Part shown: positions 1 to 11,132 of the stretch, in pieces | Position numbering within the stretch: the first letter of the stretch is position 1 | Layout of the letters: every line of letters begins with the position of its first letter | Origin: Adiantum capillus-veneris | Lineage: Eukaryota; Streptophyta; Polypodiopsida; Polypodiales; Pteridaceae | Direction: 5' to 3' | Assembly (NCBI GenBank): GCA_014529385.2 | Contig: CM043947.1 | Coordinates: forward strand, 132,669,391-132,733,390 | Length of the DNA stretch: 64,000 nt | Program-made: the position numbers and the translations under genes | The notes under the pieces: generated by a model | What the model saw: only the letters and a program-made list of their open reading frames with translations | What the model was told of the DNA's origin: nothing | The model's database searches: none

Positions 1-689
1 ATGCTCCCAAGGTTATATGCCAAGAGAAGAGGCCTTGGAACTTCAAGTGTGTAAAGGTCCCTGGCCAAAAGTATATGAGTTAAAAGCCCCGATCCAAAAG
101 CTAGCACACAGAGGGTTGTCTGTAAATTGCGGAAAACCATATTGCTACCATGTTAGTATGATCCGCGTTTTCCAGCATCCGTACAACTAGCAACATTAGG
201 AAGAGAATAGGGTCTAAGAGAGCCTCTTTATTTGCCATGAACTTATGGAGGTGATTAACATTTTGTCAAATTTGTGTACGCCATGTGTGCAAGAATGGCA
301 GGTGAGTAAGAGATGTCTAAGAGTGGTCAACAGATACACTTTTCTCCCCAAAAAGGAGGTGGACAATTTAATGATTTTGCGACTTCCATAACTCCCACAT
401 ATCATCTCCGATTAAAGCGGAGATCATGGATCTGCAATCTACACATCAAGCTCTTTCCATAAATATGCTACATGATATGGTTTTACCCGCTAGATTTTAA
501 ATTTCATTTTGGGGGGAAGAATTTGGATTCAAATAAACTAGCCGTTTTGCCTATTTAAATTCAAAAGCGGTCTTTTGCCCCTCGGCTACTTTGTGTAAGT
601 TGGAAGAGGGCCTCTCAGATATAATTTGTAAGTTAAGGGTCATGCCACATGTCAAAGTTATGACATTGCACTCCAGTGTCATGATTCTT
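1..689. other. Unassigned DNA
   Basis: I see no convincing gene, RNA or transposon boundary here. Open frames are short and lack recognisable motifs. The segment lies downstream, on the minus strand, of the gag remnant that follows, so it may be the decayed rest of that element. Confidence 0.4.
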
Positions 690-1430
690 CTTGTTGCTAG
701 AACAATGCTTCACCTAGTGCTCTTTGCTGCCACAACTAAAGCGCTTTCCTTGAAGTATACACTCTTTCTCTGCTCGAGAATATACCCATGAGTTGCCGGT
801 TTGAATGGATGCTTGTTGAAAGGTTTCTTCTCTGCTTTTAGAAGCAATTTTACCGAAGGTTTGTTCTTTCTTTGTTGTCTGTCCAACAATTTGCATGTTA
901 TAACCAGCCTTGTCTTTGTCGTTCATAGAGGCTACATCCTTACCGGATTGTAAGATTTTCAATTTCAACTGTGTAGCAAGGGCTGAAGCTATCTGAGATG
1001 GGCAGAAAGGGTGAGATTTCTAACAAAGGTTTCCAAAACTTTTCTACGTATTGTTGTACTTTCTCACCTTTTAATTGGTCAACTTTATCCCATCTCTGAG
1101 TGATAGTTTGGATCGCATTTGGAGGCAAGAACTGAGCAATAGGTGAAAAATTATAATCTGATGCAATCATGACTTCAATTGAGTTTAAGAACGCTTCTAT
1201 CCACCAATGTGGGCCGTACCTTTAACGATATACCAACAGAGTGAAGCAAAGATGAAGGTTTCATCACACCAAAAGCAATCTCAGATTGAGCAACAAATGC
1301 CAACACTTTGCTTGCATCATATTCACAATTATACGAATCAAACTTAAGAGATGTGTTGTCATCTTTAAAGTCTTTGAACTTGATTACATCATCTAATTGT
1401 TATAACTCTACGTTAGGTATAAAAGCAACT
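690..1430 (-). pseudogene. LTR-retrotransposon gag remnant (left copy)
   Basis: Minus-strand reading gives a Retrotrans_gag-like segment containing QRWDKVDQLKGEKVQQYVEK followed by FWKPLLEISPFLPIS (about 1000-1130). This is the usual capsid pattern of a W-rich helix followed by a YVEKF helix. Further along the minus strand (about 690-730) there is a zinc-knuckle relic, FSCGSKEH then VKHC, in which the first cysteine reads Arg and a stop lies inside the knuckle. Several frame changes and stops break the reading. The capsid part recurs in opposite orientation at 5640-6085 as part of a large palindrome; the zinc-knuckle part does not. The retroelement origin rests on the gag pattern; the lineage is unknown. 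Confidence 0.55.
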
Positions 1431-3512
1431 GTCCTATTTCCCTCTCAAAAAAGATACATGCGGTTGACGTCCGAAACTTTATGCTCTGTTTAGTACACCA
1501 ACACCATTCACTTACGTAGGAACGTCAGAATGGTCATGTTATTTTGCATGTAGTCTGCCTTTCTTAAGTCTTATCTGAGAATGGCCATGCTCTATATTTT
1601 TCCCACAGTGTCTACCTCTTCACATGAAAGATGCCTTCTCAAGCTGTCCATAGTGTTTATAAGAATCACCTTTCACGAGATGGTAGTAATAGAGTGTTGG
1701 GTCTTGATACCAGTGTAACGGGTTGGGTACGAGTGCTAAAAAAAGATAAAATGATTTTCAAAGTTTTAATTTTTCACGAGATGGTAGTAAAAGAGTGTTG
1801 GGTCTTGATAATAGTGTACTACGAGTGCTCAAAACAGATGAAATGTTTTTTAAAGTTTTTTTTTGTTTTGTATTTTTTCTCATTTATGTAGCTTATTTGC
1901 GTTCTTGAGTTTGCTTACACAAACATCATTGTTTGTTTGATTGTGCAGGCAAGCTCGCAAAATGGCGGCAACTTTAAGAGATATCAATAGTGGACATGGG
2001 GTATTTGTGATGGCGACATTGGGCGAGAATGATGTCAACATTTACTGTTAAGTCAGGATTACAATAAGAAATCTTTTCTATCACGATATAGCTTCCGGAT
2101 TCTTGACGGTAGAAGCGGCGTTCTTGAGAAATTAGATCATGGCCTCGAAAATGACCCACCATACATTGTTTCGCAATCTCACAAATTTATTCTGGCGAGC
2201 ATTCTTAGAAGAGTAAAGTCATCGTGAACGGGAGTTTATAATCAGATTTTTATGTGACAATATTATTTATTTGTTTTTAAAATCTTGGTTTGCTTTCACA
2301 TGTTTACAATGAAAGAGGTTCACGTGTCTTTGGTACGGCACTGTCGTAAAGCACAGACGCTTCATCGGAACGATCCTAGCAAGGTATCAAGCGGCCAGGA
2401 GCGGTCGGAACTTTGAGTGCGTGCAGGCCAGTGAGACGAGGGCCCGTGAGAAAGCCATGGCCATGGATGCTCGTGAAGGAAGCCATTCAAAATTTATGTT
2501 CAATCTTCACCTAACTTTCTAAACGTAAAGTCATAGTAATGTTAATCGACTTTTGTAGGCCTTTGACGATTGGTGAGAAGAAAGCCCTGATAGAAGAGGA
2601 CAGAATACATGTTTGGTGTGTATTAATTTCATCCCATCTTTGTTTTTCAATAAGTATGTTCCATATAGGAGTGTGACCGAAGAAGAGACAAGAGAGTATT
2701 TGCATGTATGCATATGAATGTGCGAACGTGTATGCGTGAATATGTGTGTGAGGTGGGTTATGAGGTATAGATTTGGGTTTCAAAGCTTTTTTCCAAAGGC
2801 TTTTAAAAAGTTTAGCAAAGAGCTTAAAAGCTTTTTTTATTGTGGATGAGAGAGAGTGATGAGAGAACCCACAAAGATAAGCTGATTTAAAACCCGCACT
2901 TGTGGAGAGAGAGAGAGATTTAAAACAGAATGCTCTTGTATAAAAGAAGTCGAACCTTGAATTACCACTACCAACACTCCTGTAGATATTTGTTTATATA
3001 CTCAAGCTGAAAGTGACACAATTGTTTTTCAAGTGTCTTACTACTACGCTTACATCTTCCTTTATAAAGTGCTCATTCTTATGTATATGCAATGCTATAT
3101 CACCTCCACCCACACACAGATCTTCGTCCCTCTCCTTATGCCTCAAAGCCAGACCAATGTAGAGATCGTCCAAAAAGCCATGTAGTCGGTACAAACAAGA
3201 ACATACTTTCCCTTCCACAAGCCAATAGCAATGGAATTTACCAAAAGAGGCATCTCTTCTCTTCGATTAGCTACAATTGGCAACTTGAATAAGGAAGAGT
3301 TATATGTTACTTCACCACAAAGCAAAGTTCAAGATCCCCATACTCATTAGCAAACATGTGATGAAACACACCGTAAAAGCTTCGTGCACTAACAATTTCC
3401 TCATCTCCTCCTTCATAGCTTCTTTTTGTAGTAAATATCGCATCTTTTGGCAACCCGTTACAAAGATTTTGTTAATCTCTCTTGAATCCCTAGAGTCGGC
3501 ACACGCAAGATC
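988..3512. repeat. Left arm of large imperfect palindrome
   Basis: This arm matches 3597-6070 in reverse complement along its whole length with many substitutions and indels. Matching landmarks, left and right: the gag segment (1000-1170 and 5890-6060), the segment with GATGGCGACATTGGGCGAGA (near 2010) and its complement near 5140, the CA/GT-rich stretch (2700-2760 and 4380-4440), a pair of homologous protein fragments (2994-3590 minus and 3640-4118 plus), and a run of AAAGGCTTTT-like motifs (2790-2840 and 4300-4350). About 85 bp of unpaired sequence separates the arms. Confidence 0.75.
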
Positions 3513-3590
3513 GTAAGCACGAAGCCAAGAAGCTATCCCTTCATCTATGGCATTGGACAGATTCTGAAAATCATATCTCCATTCACTCAA
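2994..3590 (-). pseudogene. Unknown protein fragment, left palindrome copy
   Basis: Minus-strand frames include INKIFVTGCQKMRYLL, then a KLLVHEAFTVCFITCLLMSM segment, then NRREEMPLLVNSIAIGLWKG, and end with RHLKNNCVTFSLSI and a stop. The pieces lie in different frames, so the copy is frameshifted. The same order of motifs occurs on the plus strand at 3640-4118. The shared reading in two diverged copies suggests a former coding sequence. I do not recognise the family. The hydrophobic run near LLVHEAF...MGIL could be a membrane or core helix. Confidence 0.4.
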
Positions 3591-3639
3591 TCATAGACCT
3601 TGCGTATGCCGAGTGTGGAGGGTTCAAGAGAGATTAACA

Positions 3640-4118
3640 AGGTATTTGTAACGGGTTACCAGAAGATGTGAGATTTACTGCAAGAAGAGCTACGAAGGAG
3701 GATATGGAGAAAATTGTTAGTACACGAGGCCTTTGCGGTGTGTTCCATCGCATGTTTGCCAATGACAATAGGGATCTTAAACCTTTGGCTTTGTGGTGGA
3801 GTAGCATCTAGATCTTGCTCATGCTGCTTGCTAGTTGTAGTTTATCGAAGAGAAGAGATGCTTCCTTTTGTAAAATCTGTTGGTAGTGGCTTGTGGAAGG
3901 AGAAGTGTGTCTACTTGTTTGTATTGACTACATGGCTTTTTGGACGATCATTCCATTGGTTGGCTTTTAGGCATAAGAAACGCGGCCAATATGTATGTGT
4001 TGGTGGGGTGGATCTAGCATTGCATGTACATAAGAGTGAATACTCTATAAAAGCAGATCCAAGAGTAGTAGAAAAACACTTAAAAAACAATTGTGCCGCT
4101 TTTGACTTGAGCATATAA
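3640..4118 (+). pseudogene. Unknown protein fragment, right palindrome copy
   Basis: The open stretch from 3714 encodes 134 residues. It starts in LVHEAFAVCSIACLPMTIG and continues through YRREEMLPFVKSVGSGLWKE and VCVGGVDLALHVHKSE to HLKNNCAAFDLSI and a stop at 4118. It is the better preserved of two inverted copies; the other is at 2994-3590 on the minus strand. Upstream sequence from 3640 extends the similarity but in another frame. I find no catalytic or binding motif that I can name. It may be the C-terminal part of an element-encoded or captured host protein. Confidence 0.4.
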
Positions 4119-4193
4119 ATAAATACCTATATGAGTGTTGGTAGTGGGAGTTCAGGGGTACCACTGCTCTTGTGCAAGAGTCTTTTGTTTTAA

Positions 4194-4194
<1 letters not shown>

Positions 4195-4237
<43 letters not shown>
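4195..4237. repeat. (CT)n microsatellite
   Basis: Uninterrupted CT dinucleotide tract inside the right palindrome arm. The paired place in the left arm has only a short GA run. Confidence 0.95.
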
Positions 4238-4238
<1 letters not shown>

Positions 4239-4950
4239 CGCCAGCGCGGATTTTAAATTAGCTTACGTTTGCAGGTTCTCTCACTACTCTCTCTCATCCA
4301 TAATAAAAAAGGCTTTTAGGCTTTTTTCTAAGCTTTTTAAAAACCTTTGAGGAAAGGCTTTGAAGCCCTAACTCCATACCCCGTAACCCACCTCACACAC
4401 ATATTCACGCATACACATTCGCACATTCACATGCATATATGCACTCTCTTGTCTCTCTCTTCGCACACACTCTCACATGACACATATTTATTTAAAAAAA
4501 AGAAGCGAGTAAAATTCACACACACCAAACATGTATTCTCTCTTTTTCCCATGACAGCTTTCTCTTCGCAAATCATCAAAGGCCTACATAAGTCGATCAA
4601 CATTACTACGACTTTACGTTTAACAAGGTAGGTGAGGATTTGAGCGTAAATTTTGAATGACTTACCTCACGAGTATCCATGGCAATGGCTTCCTCACGGG
4701 CTCTTGTCTCATTGGCCTGTATGCACTTGATATTGGGGCCACTTGTTGTCACTTGGTGCCTCACTAGGATCATTTCAATGAAGCATCTGTGCTTTGTGGC
4801 AATGTCATACCGAAAACTCGTGAGACGCCTTCATTTTAAACATACATACGAAAACAAACAAAAATGTGACAAACGTATAAACAATATTGTCATAAAGAAA
4901 AACCGATTCTAGACTCCTATTCACAAATGACTTTACTTTTCTAAGAATGC

Positions 4951-5148
4951 TTATTGTGCCGGAATAAATTTGTGAGATTGCGAGACAATGTACGGTGCGG
5001 TCATCTCCGAAGCAATAATCCACCTTCTCAAGAACGTCACGTCTACCGTTAAGAATCCGAAGGCTATATTGTGATGGTACGGATTTCTTATTGTAACGCT
5101 AGCTTGATAGTAAATGTCGACATCATTTTCGCTCAATGTCGCCATCAC
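4951..5148 (-). pseudogene. Conserved 65-residue reading frame in palindrome arm
   Basis: A minus-strand frame with MATLSENDVDIYYQASVTIR near its start. The left arm carries the same frame on the plus strand from about 2009 with MATLGENDVNIYC followed by a stop. The two copies keep similar residues (FLTV then a basic stretch), which suggests former coding, but neither is clearly complete. No family recognised. Confidence 0.3.
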
Positions 5149-5628
5149 AAATATCCCATGCCCACTATTGATACCTCATAGAGTTACCACTATATTGCAA
5201 GCTTGTCTGTCCAATTAAACAAACAAACAATGTTTGTGTAAGCAAATTCAAGAATGTAAATAAGCTACATAAGTGAGAAGAAAAGTTTAAAATTAAAACT
5301 TTGAAAAATATTTGATATTTTTTAGCACTTGTACCTAGCCTGTTTGGTATCAAGGCTCAACACTCTTTTACTACCATCTCATGAAAGGTGATCCTTATAA
5401 ACACTGTTGAGAAGACATCTTGCATGTAAAGAGGTACACACTGTGGGCAAAATATAGAGCATGGCCATTTTGAGATAGGACTCAAGAAGGCAACATACAT
5501 GAGAAAGAACATGGCCATTCTGACGTTTCTACACAAGCGAATGGTGTTGCGGCACCAAACAGAGTGCAATGTTTTGGACGCCAGCCACATGCATCTCTTT
5601 TGAGAGATAAATTAAAGGAGCTACTTTT

Positions 5629-6085
5629 ATGCCTAATGTGGAGTTACAACAGTTAGATGATGCAATCAAGTCCTTGGAAACTTTAAAGATGGGAAGAAAT
5701 CTATTAAGTTTGATGCGCATAATGGTGAATATGATGAAAGCAAAGTGTTGGCATTTGTTGCTCCATTTGAGATTGGCTTTAGCGATGAAACCGTTACTAA
5801 GAGATATATGCTTCGTTATATTAGTATATAGTTGAAAGATACGACCACACATTGGTGGATAGAAGCGTTCTGAAACTCACTTCAGGTCATGATTGCCTGA
5901 GATTATAATTTTTTACCTATTGCTCAGTCGTTGACTCCAAATGGGGTCTAAACTATCACACAGAGATGGGATAAATTTGACATGTTAAAAGGTGAGAAAG
6001 TACAGCAACACGTAGAGAAGTTTTGGAAAGCTTCGCTAGAAGTCTCACCCTTTCCGCCTATCTCGGATGCGGAGAAGAAGAGCAA
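5629..6085 (+). pseudogene. LTR-retrotransposon gag remnant (right copy)
   Basis: Across frames the plus strand reads GEYDESKVLAFVAPFEIGFS, then TVTKRYMLRYISI, TTTHWWIEAF, and TITQRWDKFDMLKGEKVQQH followed by VEKFWKASLEVSPFPPISD. This order, ending in the W-rich capsid helix, is typical of Retrotrans_gag. At least two stops and one frame change interrupt it. Similarity to the left gag copy stops at 6070 and the reading continues into an unrelated Arg/Lys-rich tail, so the fragment was truncated and fused to other DNA. Confidence 0.55.
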
Positions 6086-7645
6086 GTTCATGAGAGAGCT
6101 AGGAAGAAGGGGTAGGAGAGGGAGGAGGAAGGCTAAGAAAAGGAGGGGGGATCACACCCGCCTCAGAAGAAGCCTTAAGAAGCTCCTCTGAATCCGGCTG
6201 AAACTTCAAGAGTCCTGCAAACTGGGCTGGGGAAGGGGAGAAATCTTACTGAGGATGGGTACCTAGGGGAGGAAATGGGCTACGCCCAGCCCTGAAGAAG
6301 TGACGCCTTAGAACTGATTGCCACTCACCCTAGCAAAGCGAGGGGGAGGTTGTTGTGGAGACTCGAGAGAGACTACATGGCTTACTGGAGGACCTTTTCC
6401 CTGGCAAGCTACCCGAGGCTGAACCTGTCTCGATTGACTGCTGGGTAGGACCAAACCTGACCAAATGGCCCATCTGGTAACAACGGAGGCACTATCCCGA
6501 GTTTGCTAGTACGTAGTTTTCCGAGCACGAACCTAAATTTGGACGTCCGTGGGAAAGAATTAAGTATAACTACAAAGAGACCATGTCCCATCAAGATGAC
6601 GTCAACCACCTAACCATTGGCCATCCTAAAAGCAACTAGACACCGAGTGGGATTGTGGCCTACCATCCAACCAATGAGAACTTTTCCAACGAAAAGCTGA
6701 GAATGCAACCCATATGCGAGCGATCTTCTTTAGAGCATTCATACAACTAGGTAGAAGACGGAGGGTACCTTGAGTAGCACCTCGGTATTGGTGGAGCCGC
6801 TGTGGTTGCATTTGGTTGCGAATGACCTTGTGAGCAGTCCATAGTAGGAAGATGCTCGTTATTGGTAAAAGAATAAACGTACTACTTTAGAGGAGAGGTG
6901 AAGAACTATATGGAGGCTTTCAAGTATAATATAACACTAATAGGGTGGTAGTGCAAAGGCAATGCTTGTAGGTCAACCGATGGGATGAGCCCTCTGCACT
7001 TCAACCTTGAAGGGCAGCAAGCCTCGTCTATAAGTGCCACGGGTGAAGTCTAGGGATCGACAACGGAGATTTGATCCGTCGCATCAAGCGAAAAATTAGG
7101 GTTCCCCCTTGCGTTGCGGCCGCTCCTCAAATCTTGGACGTCCACTACACGGAGCTCCACCCTAACCATCGGGGCTAGCGCAACTCGCTGAGGAGGGTGT
7201 GACCCATGTGTATAAAAGGCCTACCCCTCCCTGCTATGGAGATCCAACGGTCCAAAGTGCACACGCCCCTGCCGTCGATCCCTTGAGTCCCCTCCCGTGA
7301 CACTAATAGACGAGGGGCGGCAAGGGTTGTCGTGGAAGAAAGGAGGAGGTGCAAGTGTATTGCAAGACGTGAGGGCGCAGGCCCGCATATGGGTTCAAGG
7401 TACAAGTGAGGGCATATGCACAGTCGCAACTGTAGGGTGGTACATGCAATGGTTTCTACAAGGTCACACTCTCTCCCTGTATCTCTGGTTGTTGCAGGTT
7501 TGTGTGAGGGCACAGACAATGGCTGCTGTAGGGGGATCTTGAAGTCACAGGTGATGGCTACTGCAGGGAGTGTGGGCAAAGGCTGTTGTCGAGGGGTCGC
7601 AATGGTTGCTACAGGAGGTCGAATCAAGGTTAGGGAAGCAGATGA

Positions 7646-7649
<4 letters not shown>
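6071..7649. other. GC-richer unassigned segment
   Basis: More GC-rich than its surroundings, with no coding frame I can defend. It begins with an Arg/Lys-rich open stretch (6071-6190) that is a chance continuation of the gag remnant. From 7297 to 7640 there are repeated phrases such as GGTCGCAATGGTTGCTACAG that recur loosely, suggesting a degenerate short tandem repeat. I considered organellar origin but found no gene to support it. Confidence 0.35.
7211..7219 (+). promoter_or_regulatory. TATA-box-like motif
   Basis: TATAAAAGG on the plus strand, preceded by a GC-rich stretch. It resembles a plant core promoter but no supported gene follows within a kilobase, so it may be chance or part of an unrecognised element. 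Confidence 0.2.

Positions 7650-7724
<75 letters not shown>
7650..7724. repeat. (CT)n microsatellite, left of solo LTR
   Basis: About 37 CT units. The tract stops exactly where a solo LTR begins and resumes after it at 8826. Confidence 0.95.
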
Positions 7725-7725
<1 letters not shown>

Positions 7726-7726
<1 letters not shown>

Positions 7727-8823
7727 GTGCACATCTAACCTTGTGTACGTGGACAAGCTACTTCGTGACAGGGGTTCAATTAGCCCTAGCTTAGGAAGTG
7801 TACTGGCACTTTTGTGAGTCTGTTCGCAGATCGTGCATGTTCAGGCACTTAAGGTAGATGCATATCCTCTGGTTGCACACAACATGATCATCAGATTCCA
7901 TCAAGAGCATTTTATAGTGCACATAACCTATTTTTCCTATTTTAGCCATTTTTCACTTATTATTAATAAGTGACTTTGTTGGGAAACTGAGTAGGGCAAT
8001 TTGGCTAAGCAGATATATAAGCGCTAGTGATTTCTGGCAGAAGAGGCAGGATACCACAGTTGAAGTGCACCTTCTCAACAAGACCGGCAAGAAGACAGCG
8101 TTTTCAGCCATCTAAGACAGCCAGCGTTTTTCATCAAGTGCAGATCAGCCCCAGCGTTTTGCCACTTGCAGATAAGCCTGGCGACAACAGATCCCCTAAC
8201 GTTTTTGCACCAACAATTCAGCCTAGCGTTTTGCAGATTCTCGACGACAAACCCCTTTTTTGCATCAGCGTTTTCAGTTTTTAGCGTATAGATTCCGTAT
8301 CATAGCCCCCAAACCTCGCAGATCTCACCTTCCCGCATCAGATCCTTGCCGCACGATCAGATCAGCCAACGTTTGCAGATTCAGCCCGCTATTCGCAGAT
8401 TTCAGCATCTACGTTTTCAGTGCATCATTGTCATCGCCGTCGTCACCGACATAGAGTCAGAATTCAACAGATACAAGATTTGCAGATTTCAACCCTTAGC
8501 GTTTTTAGATTTCAGCCCGTCTCGTCGTCGTCGACAAGTCCATAACATTGTAGAGATTTGTGCAATCAATAGTAGACCGCTCTCGCCATAGAGAGTGGGG
8601 CCTCCGGAGGATGGTTTGACAACATTCTGTTGTCGTATTCTTCTCTCTCTATCTCTCAGTCTCAGCACCTTCATTCACAGTGTTTGTCACTTTGTTTGTG
8701 ATCATTTGCACTCTCTCACTAAAGGAACGGAAGGCTCTCCCTTTCGTAGGTAAAAGGAACCTTAAGCACAGTTCGGAGCACTCATCTTGAGCAAAGTTCA
8801 ACATTCACATCCGTTGCACCTTA

Positions 8824-8825
<2 letters not shown>
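7726..8825 (+). mobile_element. Solo LTR of the element A/B family
   Basis: Reverse complement of the LTRs at 9753-10989 and 12881-14136. The order of matches is GTGGACAAGCTAC near 7750, GCATATCCTCTGGTTGCACA near 7860, AATAAGTGACTTTGTTGG near 7965, the CAGCGTTTT motifs (8095-8280), and TTGAGCAAAGTTCAACATTC near 8790, ending in GCACCTTACA. It starts TG and ends CA in its own orientation. No internal region or partner LTR is adjacent, so this looks like a recombination product. CT repeat lies on both sides, consistent with insertion into a microsatellite. Confidence 0.7.

Positions 8826-8863
<38 letters not shown>
8826..8863. repeat. (CT)n microsatellite, right of solo LTR
   Basis: Continuation of the CT tract interrupted by the solo LTR. 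Confidence 0.95.
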
Positions 8864-8864
<1 letters not shown>

Positions 8865-9747
8865 AAACTAGTTGTATTCTCTGTACATAAGATACCTCTT
8901 GAGATGCTCAATGGCCTATCACGCAAAGGAAGTACAAAAGTGAGGTGACAATGTGTAGGCTATGTGAATATCAAGGTGGTGTGTACGATGAATGTAAAAT
9001 GAACCATTGTGGGGGTGCATAATGCCATGTGATGTGGGCATGACCCTGACGGAATAGAACTCACGATCATGATCATGCCTGAAGAAAGACGCATGTGGGC
9101 ACATTGAGTCTTCCACATGGTCCAAAGCGTGATGCTGCATATCATGATGAAAAATGTCTTGTTGGCACAAATCCAACTGTTGATCTGCACATGGGATCAT
9201 CTGTAGAGTGCCCAATCTATATCCTAAGGAGGTAAGCATGAAGACCGGATATGTTAACAAGCCCTCAAAAAAGTGTGCGACTCTGGAAATTACAGAATCC
9301 ATGCAATTGTCCCCACGTCATGAATCCATCTTGGATGCCCACTCTAATCAACAAACTACCATCCACACTGTCTGCGCATATGGACAAACCGAGAAACAAT
9401 GCCTCAAAGGCTCGTGCTATCAAAGTGGCGTATTTTGTTTGTTGCCTTCTTTAAAGATGTATTATATAATTTTATTTATTTTATTTTTGCTTGTTTTTCT
9501 CGAAATACTTGAAAAGTTACAAATGGACATTGCATGGCCAGTTTGAAAAGGCTATAGCCAAACGGGTTTGTCACATTGGGAATCTAGGTCAATTAACCAA
9601 TGAGTGGTCGGGTCAATCAACACTGAATTCTGATGAGTATGAAAGCATGTATGCGTCTAAATGGAATTTGGGCCACGCAACAAGTCATTAACAACTTCAT
9701 AAGTTGGGAGGGGTTAGGAAACCAAACCATAAGGGGTTTAATAGACA
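8864..9747. other. Unassigned DNA
   Basis: No recognisable gene or transposon motif. The open frames on both strands are short and have ordinary composition. Confidence 0.4.
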
Positions 9748-9752
9748 CATGT

Positions 9753-10989
9753 TGTTAGGTGCAGCGGAAGTGAATGTTGAACTTTGCTCAAGATGAGTGC
9801 TTCGGACTGTGCTCAAGGATTCCTTTTACGTACGGAAGGGAGAGCCTTCCGTTCCTTTAGTGAGAGAGTGCAATGGACACAAACAAAGTGGATGAACACT
9901 GTGAATGAAGATACATGAGACTGAGAGATAGAGAGAGAAGAGAATACGACACCAGAATGTTGTCAAACCCTCCCCACTCTCTATGGCGAGAGCGGTCTAC
10001 TTATGATTGCACAAATCTCTACAATGCTTGGACTTGCCGACGATGTCGACAACGATGAGGACGACGACAAGACGAGCTGAAATCTGAGAATGCTAAGGGC
10101 TGAAATCTGCAAATCTTTATCTGCTGAATTCTGACTCTATGTCGGTGACGATGTCGATGGCGACGATGCGACGCCGACGCGCTGAAAATGCAGATGCTGA
10201 AATCTGTGTTTTCCGGGCTGAAACTGCAAACTTCGATGGATCTGACCGTGCAGGGAGGATCTACTGCTGGGAGGTGCAAGCTTTGGGGTTCTACTACGGA
10301 GTTTGACTGTTGAAAACTGAAAACGTTGGTGCTACTGTTGCTTCTGTCGCGAAGATCTGCAAAAACGCTAGGTCTCTGGCTGATCCAAAAACGCTAGGCT
10401 GATTTAGGGTTCTGCGGTGGAAATCTACTAACGCTAGGTCTGATCTGTTGTTGTGGGGGAATCTGCTAACGCTAGGGCTGATCTGCTGTCTACTATTGCC
10501 GTGAATCTACAAGTGCAAAAAACGCTGGCTGATTTGATGCAAAAACGCTAGGCCTTCTACAATGCTGAAAACGCTAGAGTTGTCGCGGCGTCGGTCTTGC
10601 TGAGAAGTTGCCTATTGAGTAAGGTGCTCCTGTTGCCTCTTCTGCCAGAAAGTGCTAGCGCTAGGTTTCTACTTATACAAACTTAGTAAAATTGCCCTAC
10701 CTACTTTCTAACAAAAGTCACTTAAAAATAATAGAAAAATATCAAAACATAGGGAAAATAAGTCTATGCACTGTAAAAATGTTACTGATGGGATCTGGCT
10801 GGAATCTGATGGTCATGTTGTGTGCAACCAGAGGATATGCATCTACTCTACATGTGGACATGCACGGTCTACAAACACACTCACAAAAGTGCCAAATCAC
10901 TTCCCATTCTAAACCAACTTGACTGAACTGAACCCTGGTCATGTTGTAGCTTGTCCACGAACACATAGGGTTGGATGTGTCACGTGACA
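9753..10989 (-). repeat. Element A 3' LTR
   Basis: Starts TGTTAGGTGCAGCGG and ends GTCACGTGACA on the plus strand. From about 10300 to 10600 it holds a degenerate series of AACGCTAGG motifs alternating with CTGATCTG, a signature also seen in the partner LTR, in element B and in the solo LTR at 7726-8825. Confidence 0.85.
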
Positions 10990-11008
10990 TTCCCTCCTTT
11001 TCAAAGTG
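10990..11008 (-). promoter_or_regulatory. Element A polypurine tract
   Basis: On the minus strand AAAAGGAGGGAA lies directly against the 3' LTR. This is the expected place for plus-strand DNA priming. Element B has the equivalent AAAAGAAGGGGA beside its LTR at 21630. Confidence 0.7.
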
Positions 11009-11132
11009 AGGTACTGGTACCGAACTGTATGGCGTCAAGGGAGATCTCCAACAACATCTGGAATCCTGGAAAGGACTCTTCGCCGGCCCACTCTGATGTG
11101 TGGGTCATGCGATACTTGAACTTCATAAAGGT

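Larger units (their letters stand above)
3597..6070. repeat. Right arm of large imperfect palindrome
   Basis: Reverse-complement partner of 988-3512. It starts at the GACCTTGCGTATGCC segment (pairing with 3488-3512) and ends in the gag motif at CCGCCTATCTCGGATG (pairing with the start of the left arm). A (CT)n tract at 4195-4237 replaces a much shorter (GA)n tract in the left arm (about 2906-2920), so the microsatellite expanded after the arms diverged. Beyond 6070 the two flanks are unrelated. Confidence 0.75.

Noticed and set aside
6071-7200. Organellar insertion suggested by higher GC content
   Set aside because: No organellar gene, tRNA or intron core could be read.
7175-7817. Open frames of Ser-Leu or Arg-Glu repeats over (CT)n tracts
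   Set aside because: These are translations of microsatellites, and the same artefact recurs at every CT/GA tract in the window.
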